Shown here piece by piece: positions 59,036 through 64,000 of a stretch of 64,000 bases of DNA; positions within the stretch are counted from its first letter, which is position 1, and the number at the start of each line of letters is the position of its first letter. The translations under genes and the position numbers were made by a program. Source of the DNA: Muribaculaceae bacterium (GTDB taxonomy: Bacteria > Bacteroidota > Bacteroidia > Bacteroidales > Muribaculaceae); NCBI GenBank assembly GCA_023667285.1, contig JAMPAK010000001.1:706349-770348 (forward strand), written 5' to 3'. The notes under the pieces are model-generated. The model made no database searches. It saw nothing but the letters and a program-made list of their open reading frames with translations, and was not told the DNA's origin.

Positions 59036-60127
59036 ATGGACCATCCCGAGAACTCCTGCGAATATGCCGGCCTCACAGTCAACTCAGGCGTGAGCCAGCC
59101 CCCCGTCACCAATCCCTATGGACGTCCCCACCGTCGGCGCGCCCTACCCTCACCCGGCGAGATGGTGGAGGGTATTCTCAAGGGCGACGTCACAATGCTG
59201 TCGCGCGCGGTCACTCTTGTTGAGAGCCTCGTGCCTGAACATCAAGCGCTTGCCCAGGAGGTCATAGAGAAATGTCTCCCCTACTCCGGCGACTCACGCC
59301 GCATAGGCATCACCGGAGTCCCCGGCGCCGGGAAAAGCACCTCGATAGATGTCTTCGGTCTCCATGTGCTGAGCCGGGGTGGAAAACTGGCAGTCCTTGC
59401 CATCGACCCCTCGAGCGAGCGCACCAAGGGGAGCATCCTCGGCGACAAGACACGCATGGAGAAACTCTCGGTCCACCCTGACGCATTCATCCGCCCTTCA
59501 CCATCAGCAGGCTCCCTGGGGGGGGTAGCCCGCAAGACCCGCGAGACCATTGTGCTGTGTGAGGCCGCTGGGTTCAACAATATATTTGTGGAGACCGTAG
59601 GTGTGGGCCAGAGCGAGACAGCCGTACACTCCATGGTCGACTTCTTCCTCCTCATCCAACTCGCGGGTACGGGAGATGAGCTCCAGGGCATAAAGCGCGG
59701 CATCATGGAGATGGCCGACGGCATTGTGATAAACAAGGCCGACGGCGACAATATCCCACGCGCACAACTTGCACAGGCCCAGTTCAGAAACGCCCTCCAC
59801 CTCTTCCCTACCCCGGCCTCCGGCTGGACACCTGAAGTGCTGACTTACTCCGGCTACTATGAGATAGGGATTCCGGAGGTGTGGGATATGATTGACCGCT
59901 ACTTCACATTTGTCAGGGAGAACGGCTATTTCGAGTACCGCCGCGCCGAGCAGTCGCGCTACTGGATGTATGAAACTATCAACGAGCAGCTGCGCAACCA
60001 CTTCTACAACAATCCTGAGATCGAACGCATGCTTGCTCTCAAGGAGACCCGTGTGCTTGACCGCCGCCAGAGTTCGTTCACAGCCGCGCGTGAGATTCTC
60101 GACCACTATTTCAGCCACTGCAAATGA
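59036..60127 (+). CDS. meaB: MeaB-type G3E GTPase (methylmalonyl-CoA mutase chaperone)
   Basis: A 363-residue P-loop GTPase of the MeaB/ArgK family, which protects and loads adenosylcobalamin onto methylmalonyl-CoA mutase. Walker A is GVPGAGKST near 92-100, Walker B region IFVETVGVGQSE, and the base motif NKADGD. Length fits. No mutase gene is in this window; many Bacteroidales use that pathway for propionate. It is coupled to the DUF4492 gene by a 4-base overlap. Confidence 0.92.
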   Translation: MDHPENSCEYAGLTVNSGVSQPPVTNPYGRPHRRRALPSPGEMVEGILKGDVTMLSRAVTLVESLVPEHQALAQEVIEKCLPYSGDSRRIGITGVPGAGKSTSIDVFGLHVLSRGGKLAVLAIDPSSERTKGSILGDKTRMEKLSVHPDAFIRPSPSAGSLGGVARKTRETIVLCEAAGFNNIFVETVGVGQSETAVHSMVDFFLLIQLAGTGDELQGIKRGIMEMADGIVINKADGDNIPRAQLAQAQFRNALHLFPTPASGWTPEVLTYSGYYEIGIPEVWDMIDRYFTFVRENGYFEYRRAEQSRYWMYETINEQLRNHFYNNPEIERMLALKETRVLDRRQSSFTAAREILDHYFSHCK

Positions 60128-60339
60128 AATTCCTTCACCGCGTCATCGACCTCTATGCCGATGGCTTCCGACACATGACCGTGGGGAAGTCGCTCTGGGC
60201 CATAATCATAGTCAAACTCATATTTATCTTCCTGGTGATGAAGATGTTCTTCTTCCCTGACATCCTTGAGCGTGACTATCCGGATGATCCCTCCCGCTCG
60301 GCGGCAGTGCGCACCACCCTGCTCCACCGCTCTAAATAG
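60124..60339 (+). CDS. DUF4492 small membrane protein
   Basis: A 71-residue protein with one membrane segment (about 26-43, IIIVKLIFIFLVMKMFFF). The family pattern DLYADGFRHMTVGKSLW matches DUF4492, a Bacteroidetes family that is typically encoded just before cydA and may be an accessory subunit of cytochrome bd. That role is inferred from position. It overlaps meaB by ATGA and lies 26 nt before cydA. Confidence 0.85.
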   Translation: MKFLHRVIDLYADGFRHMTVGKSLWAIIIVKLIFIFLVMKMFFFPDILERDYPDDPSRSAAVRTTLLHRSK

Positions 60340-60365
60340 ACTTCTCATAAAAAAACATCTACTAT

Positions 60366-61913
60366 ATGCAAGATCTCATCACTGTAGTCGACTGGTCGAG
60401 ATGGCAGTTTGCCTTGACGGCCATGTATCACTGGCTCTTTGTCCCGCTCACGCTCGGTCTTGGAGTGATAATAGGGATAATGGAGACTATCTATTACCGG
60501 AAACGCTCGCGTCTGTGGCTCGACACCACAAAGTTCTGGATGACCCTCTTCGGCATCAACTTTGCCATGGGAGTCGCCACGGGCATCATCCTCGAGTTTG
60601 AGTTCGGGACAAACTGGAGCAACTACTCATGGTTTGTGGGCGACATCTTCGGCGCGCCGCTTGCCATCGAGGGGCTTCTGGCATTCTTTATGGAGTCGAC
60701 ATTCATCGCCATTATGTTCTTCGGCTGGAAAAAGGTCTCTCCCGGCTTCCACCTTGCGGCCACCTGGCTCACAGCCATCGGTGCCTCAATCTCAGCCCTC
60801 TGGATCCTCGTGGCCAACGCCTGGATGCAATATCCTGTGGGGATGGAGTTTGACCCTGCGCAGATGCGCAATGTCATGGACAACTTCTGGGACGTGTGTC
60901 TCTCCCCAGTGGCTATACACAAATTTCTCCACGCAGTCTTCGACGGGTGGGTTCTCGCCGGTGTCTTTGTGTGTGGCGTCAGCGCATGGCTCCTTATGAA
61001 GGGACGCCGCCGCGAGATGGCCATGGAGTCTGTGCGGATAGCCGGATGGGTCGGCCTCATCGGCATGGTGATGACCCTCTGGACCGGCCACAGCTCTGCG
61101 GTAGATGTAGCCCGTGTCCAGCCAATGAAACTCGCTGCCATGGAGGGCCTTTATGACGGACATCACGGGGAGGAACTAGTGGCCTTCGGCATACTTGACC
61201 CATCCAGAGAGCGCACGGATCCTTCAGACCCCTTCCTTTTCAAGATAGCCATCCCTCATGGCCTCTCCCTGCTCGCCGACATGGATCTTAACTCATTTGT
61301 CCCGGGCATCAACGACATCATCGAGGGACGCTCCTTTACAACAGACGGCACTCCGGTCAACACAGTCAGCTATGCCGAGCGCATGGAACGCGGTCTCCTC
61401 TCACATGAGGCTCTGCGCGACTTCGACAAAGCCATGAGCCGCAGAGACACTGTGGCCATGAAGGCGGCAAGCGCAGGAATAGCCGAGAACTACCCCTACT
61501 TCGGCTACGGCTATCTCGACTCCGTCGATGAGGCCGTTCCACCCGTGGGTGTGACCTTCTACTCATTTCACATAATGGTGCTTGCCGGAGGCTACCTGAC
61601 CCTCTTCCTGCTGATAGCGCTCTGGGGAGCCTATAAGCGGCATTCACTCTGGCAGGCGCGCTGGTGGCAGTGGGTGGCTATACTATCAGTGGCCGTGGTG
61701 TGGATATGCTCCCAGGCCGGATGGGTCACAGCTGAGGTGGGACGCCAGCCCTGGATCATCCAGGACCTCATGCCCACACGTGCTGCCATCTCCGACATTC
61801 CCGTCGGCTCTGTGATGCTGACATTTTGGATTTTTGCCGGGGTATTCACCGCCCTGCTTGTGGCAGAGATGACAATTATGGTTAAACAGATTAACAAAAG
61901 GGAGGAGGACTGA
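60366..61913 (+). CDS. cydA: Cytochrome bd quinol oxidase subunit I
   Basis: A 515-residue inner membrane subunit carrying the hemes b and d, oxidising menaquinol and reducing oxygen at low concentration. The axial histidine region MYHWLFVPLTLGLG is near residue 20, the glutamate pair is in FFMESTFIAIMFFGW, and HKFLHAVFDGW holds the heme b595 or b558 histidine. The menaquinone genes in this window (6611, 37010) fit its substrate. It is 4 nt before cydB. Confidence 0.95.
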   Translation: MQDLITVVDWSRWQFALTAMYHWLFVPLTLGLGVIIGIMETIYYRKRSRLWLDTTKFWMTLFGINFAMGVATGIILEFEFGTNWSNYSWFVGDIFGAPLAIEGLLAFFMESTFIAIMFFGWKKVSPGFHLAATWLTAIGASISALWILVANAWMQYPVGMEFDPAQMRNVMDNFWDVCLSPVAIHKFLHAVFDGWVLAGVFVCGVSAWLLMKGRRREMAMESVRIAGWVGLIGMVMTLWTGHSSAVDVARVQPMKLAAMEGLYDGHHGEELVAFGILDPSRERTDPSDPFLFKIAIPHGLSLLADMDLNSFVPGINDIIEGRSFTTDGTPVNTVSYAERMERGLLSHEALRDFDKAMSRRDTVAMKAASAGIAENYPYFGYGYLDSVDEAVPPVGVTFYSFHIMVLAGGYLTLFLLIALWGAYKRHSLWQARWWQWVAILSVAVVWICSQAGWVTAEVGRQPWIIQDLMPTRAAISDIPVGSVMLTFWIFAGVFTALLVAEMTIMVKQINKREED

Positions 61914-61917
61914 CACT

Positions 61918-63042
61918 ATGGAACTTGCAACTCTTCAACAATATTGGTGGCTCCTGATATCGGTGCTTGGGGCTGTGCTTGTATTCATGCTATTTGTCCA
62001 GGGCGGACAGACATTCCTTCTGGGAACCCCCTCAGGCTCACGAGCAGAGGGAGAGATCATCTCCTCGATGGGCCACAAGTGGGAGCTCACATTCACGACG
62101 CTCGTTGTGTTTGGTGGCGCCTTCTTTGCATCGTTTCCCCTATTCTATTCCACCAGTTTCGGAGGTGCCTACTGGCTCTGGATGTCTATTCTCATCAGTT
62201 TCGTGCTTCAGGCTGTGAGCTATGAGTTCCGCTCCAAGCCGGGCAACGTCTTCGGTCGCGGCGTCTACGACATCTTCCTCTTTCTCAATGGAGCCTTTGG
62301 CTGCATCCTTCTGGGTGTAGCTGTGGGAATGATGTTCTTTGGCGCTGAGTTCTCCGTCGACAAGGGGAATATTCTCGACGCCGGCGCACCCGTCATCTCC
62401 CGTTGGGCTTCTACCCACGGCCTCGAGGCCATGGCAGACTGGCGCAACCTCGTTCTCGGTTTTGCAGTGCTATTTCTGGCCCGCACACAGGCTGCTCTCT
62501 ATCTGCTCAACAACCACCCCACTGACAATGCCTTCTTCGAGACCAACCGCCGCCGCGTGCTTCTCAATGGAATCGTGTTTGTGGTGTTCTTCCTTCTGTT
62601 TGTCGGACTCCTGCTCACAGCCTCAGGCTATCGCATAGAATTCAACGGAGGCCAGGAATTACCCTCCGTGTTCCGCTCTGAGGAAAATGTTTATCTCCAC
62701 AACTATCTCCAGATGCCCGCCGCATTGGCAGCATTCCTCGTCGGGACAGTCATGGTGCTTTACGCAGTGATCCGCTCGGCATTTGCCCGCCACTGGACTT
62801 GCGGCATCTGGTGGAGCGGCATAGGGACAGTGCTTGTGGTATTGTCGCTCTTCTGGGTAGCCGGATATAATAACACACCATACTATCCCTCGCTGGCCGA
62901 CACATCTTCCTCGCTCACCATCTACAACAGTTCATCGAGCCACTTCACCCTCACAGCCATGAGCTGGGTATCTGTCATAATCCCCTTTGTCCTCGCCTAC
63001 ATCGCCTATGCATGGTGGTCGATGGACAGAAGAAAGAATTGA
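61918..63042 (+). CDS. cydB: Cytochrome bd quinol oxidase subunit II
   Basis: A 374-residue inner membrane protein with about eight segments. The N-terminal LQQYWWLLISVLGAVLVFMLFVQGG, the YEFRSKPGNVFGRGVYD region and the C-terminal hydrophobic segments with YIAYAWWSMDRRKN are typical for CydB of this group. It follows cydA by 4 nt and ends before a strong terminator. Confidence 0.93.
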   Translation: MELATLQQYWWLLISVLGAVLVFMLFVQGGQTFLLGTPSGSRAEGEIISSMGHKWELTFTTLVVFGGAFFASFPLFYSTSFGGAYWLWMSILISFVLQAVSYEFRSKPGNVFGRGVYDIFLFLNGAFGCILLGVAVGMMFFGAEFSVDKGNILDAGAPVISRWASTHGLEAMADWRNLVLGFAVLFLARTQAALYLLNNHPTDNAFFETNRRRVLLNGIVFVVFFLLFVGLLLTASGYRIEFNGGQELPSVFRSEENVYLHNYLQMPAALAAFLVGTVMVLYAVIRSAFARHWTCGIWWSGIGTVLVVLSLFWVAGYNNTPYYPSLADTSSSLTIYNSSSSHFTLTAMSWVSVIIPFVLAYIAYAWWSMDRRKN

Positions 63043-63073
63043 CTTGCGAGTTAATAATTCATAAATAAGGTTA

Positions 63074-63100
63074 AAAAGCCCCACTCTGAGTGGGGCTTTT
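63074..63100 (+). terminator. Intrinsic terminator after cydB
   Basis: Perfect 12-bp stem AAAAGCCCCACT / AGTGGGGCTTTT with a 3-nt loop; the end of the stem supplies the T run. Confidence 0.9.
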
Positions 63101-63123
63101 AGCATTTATTCATACTTATTTGC

Positions 63124-63131
63124 TATCTTTG
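63124..63131 (+). promoter_or_regulatory. -7 box of rimP-nusA
   Basis: TATCTTTG with no clear -33 TTTG; the leader to ATG 63190 is about 55 nt. Confidence 0.6.
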
Positions 63132-63189
63132 CAAACAGAAAGTCACGGAGGAGGCCACGGAGCTTCCTCCGGTTGTTTATATACATGAT

Positions 63190-63663
63190 ATGATTGACAA
63201 GAAAGAAGTAGAAGCCATCGTGAGCAATGCCATCGAGGGAACAGACGCCTTTATAGTTGATGTGACCGTCAGCCCTGCCAACGACATCGTCGTCGAACTC
63301 GACTCCTCCACCGGTGTCGACCTAGAGTTTTGCACCCGTGTGAGCGACCTCATCAACGCCGCTTTCAATCGCGATGACGAGGACTACTCTCTCGAGGTGG
63401 GCACCTCATCGCTCTCAGCGCCCTTCAAGGTTGTCGGGCAGTATGAGAAGCATTTGGGCGACTCTGTCGATATCCTCACGAAGGATGGACGCAAGTTCAC
63501 AGGAGTGCTCACCGCAGTCGATGGCGCCGCGCGCACCTTCACGGTCGAGGTGACCCGCAAGGTCAAAGAACCGGGCGAGAAACGCCCCCGCCTTGTGGCA
63601 GAGCCTGAGACCCTCTCCTTCGATGACTGCCGCTCTGTGGCCTATCATTTTGACTTTAAGTGA
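63190..63663 (+). CDS. rimP: Ribosome maturation factor RimP
   Basis: A 157-residue protein needed for 30S maturation. The N-terminal alpha/beta domain has DVTVSPANDIVVELD and ATGVDLEFC-type residues; the C-terminal domain has GTSSLSAPFKVVGQYEKHLGD. The order rimP-nusA is the widely conserved transcription-translation cluster. It is 42 nt before nusA. Confidence 0.88.
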   Translation: MIDKKEVEAIVSNAIEGTDAFIVDVTVSPANDIVVELDSSTGVDLEFCTRVSDLINAAFNRDDEDYSLEVGTSSLSAPFKVVGQYEKHLGDSVDILTKDGRKFTGVLTAVDGAARTFTVEVTRKVKEPGEKRPRLVAEPETLSFDDCRSVAYHFDFK

Positions 63664-63705
63664 AATAAACCGACCCTTATTCCATAGACAACCCATCAAG
63701 AAAAC

Positions 63706-64000
63706 ATGGCTAAGAAAGAGGAAGCTCCCAACATGGTGGAGCGTTTCGCCGAATTTAAGGACCTTAAGAACATAGACAAGGCCACAATGGTCAGTGTGCT
63801 CGAGGAATCGTTCCGCAACGTCCTCGCCAAGATGTTTGGCACCGATGAGAATCTCGACGTAATCATGAACCCCGATAAGGGCGACGTGCAGATATTTCAG
63901 AATCTCGAGGTTGTGCCTGACGGCGAGGTGACCAATCCCAATCTTCAGATTTCGCTGACAGACGCCCGCACCGACGAGGATCCCGACGTCGAGATTGGCG
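63706..64000 (+). CDS. nusA: Transcription factor NusA, 5' part (cut by the window)
   Basis: The first 98 codons of nusA, running off the end of the window. The N-terminal RNA polymerase-binding domain is recognised by FKDLKNIDKATMVSVLEESFRNVLAKMFG and VIMNPDKGDVQIF. NusA controls pausing, termination and antitermination. Conserved position after rimP supports the call. S1 and KH domains would lie beyond the edge. Confidence 0.88.
   Translation, partial: MAKKEEAPNMVERFAEFKDLKNIDKATMVSVLEESFRNVLAKMFGTDENLDVIMNPDKGDVQIFQNLEVVPDGEVTNPNLQISLTDARTDEDPDVEIG

Noticed and set aside
1..64000. tRNA, rRNA, CRISPR arrays, insertion sequences
   Set aside because: Looked for T-loop motifs, repeat-spacer patterns, transposase motifs and long direct or inverted repeats on both strands; none seen.

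Overview
The window reads as a chromosomal segment of a Bacteroidales bacterium, most likely a GC-rich gut member such as Muribaculaceae. This is inferred from the promoter type (TAnnTTTG at -7, TTTG about 20 nt upstream), from families largely confined to Bacteroidetes (DUF3078, DUF4491, DUF4492 before cydAB, DUF3467, Omp28-like, PL11, the 57-residue histone H1-like protein) and from menaquinone and cytochrome bd genes. No tRNA, rRNA, CRISPR array, transposase or prophage block was found. Coding density is high and the gene content is mostly housekeeping. A perfect 16-bp parS palindrome at 50557-50572 suggests that this part of the chromosome lies near the replication origin.

Layout. 0-1.6 kb: a small secreted protein and a lipid kinase. 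1.6-6.5 kb (minus): polA, a plug-only TonB-receptor-like protein, a DUF59 protein and an LpxH-like hydrolase. 6.6-16.8 kb (plus): polyprenyl synthase, GH105, rsmA, mgtE, a TPR protein, then recF, DUF721, thioesterase, rsmF-like and trmD. 16.9 kb (minus): ROK kinase. 18-24 kb: Omp28-like protein, PAP2 phosphatase, PL11 rhamnogalacturonan lyase and a convergent SemiSWEET. 24.4-32.5 kb: DEAD helicase, DUF3078 protein, two unknown secreted proteins, DUF4491, an unknown 665-residue single-pass membrane protein, sufE and a GH28 enzyme. 32.5-37.8 kb: histone-like protein, M16 peptidase, dnaX, purC, menG. 37.8-47.5 kb: DUF3467, cysS, an MscS-type channel, a TolC/HlyD/two-permease exporter, an aminotransferase and a holin-like gene. 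47.5-48.1 kb: a gene-free stretch with a canonical promoter. 48.1-52.9 kb (minus): uvrC, apt, mnmG, ybeY. 53-60 kb: radical SAM protein, LD-carboxypeptidase, three FKBP isomerases, two DUF1573 proteins. 59-64 kb: meaB, DUF4492, cydA, cydB, rimP and the start of nusA.

Functional links. GH105, PL11 and GH28 together fit breakdown of rhamnogalacturonan/pectin, but they sit singly among housekeeping genes with no SusC/SusD pair, so this is not a normal polysaccharide utilisation locus. Four secreted proteins end in a similar C-terminal domain resembling type IX secretion sorting domains. The three FKBPs are predicted for cytoplasm, periplasm and membrane-anchored locations respectively.

The least expected structure is regulatory. 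At two places (20881-20927 and 57397-57439) the terminator of one gene and the promoter of the next are merged: the -33 TTTG lies in the terminator loop and the -7 box directly follows the T-tract, with the same 20-nt spacing. Six genes, including recF, dnaX and ybeY, start 4-9 nt after a -7 box and are probably leaderless. Two promoters sharing a 12-nt -7 region precede no reading frame (near 1.7 kb and 47.5 kb) and may make small RNAs.
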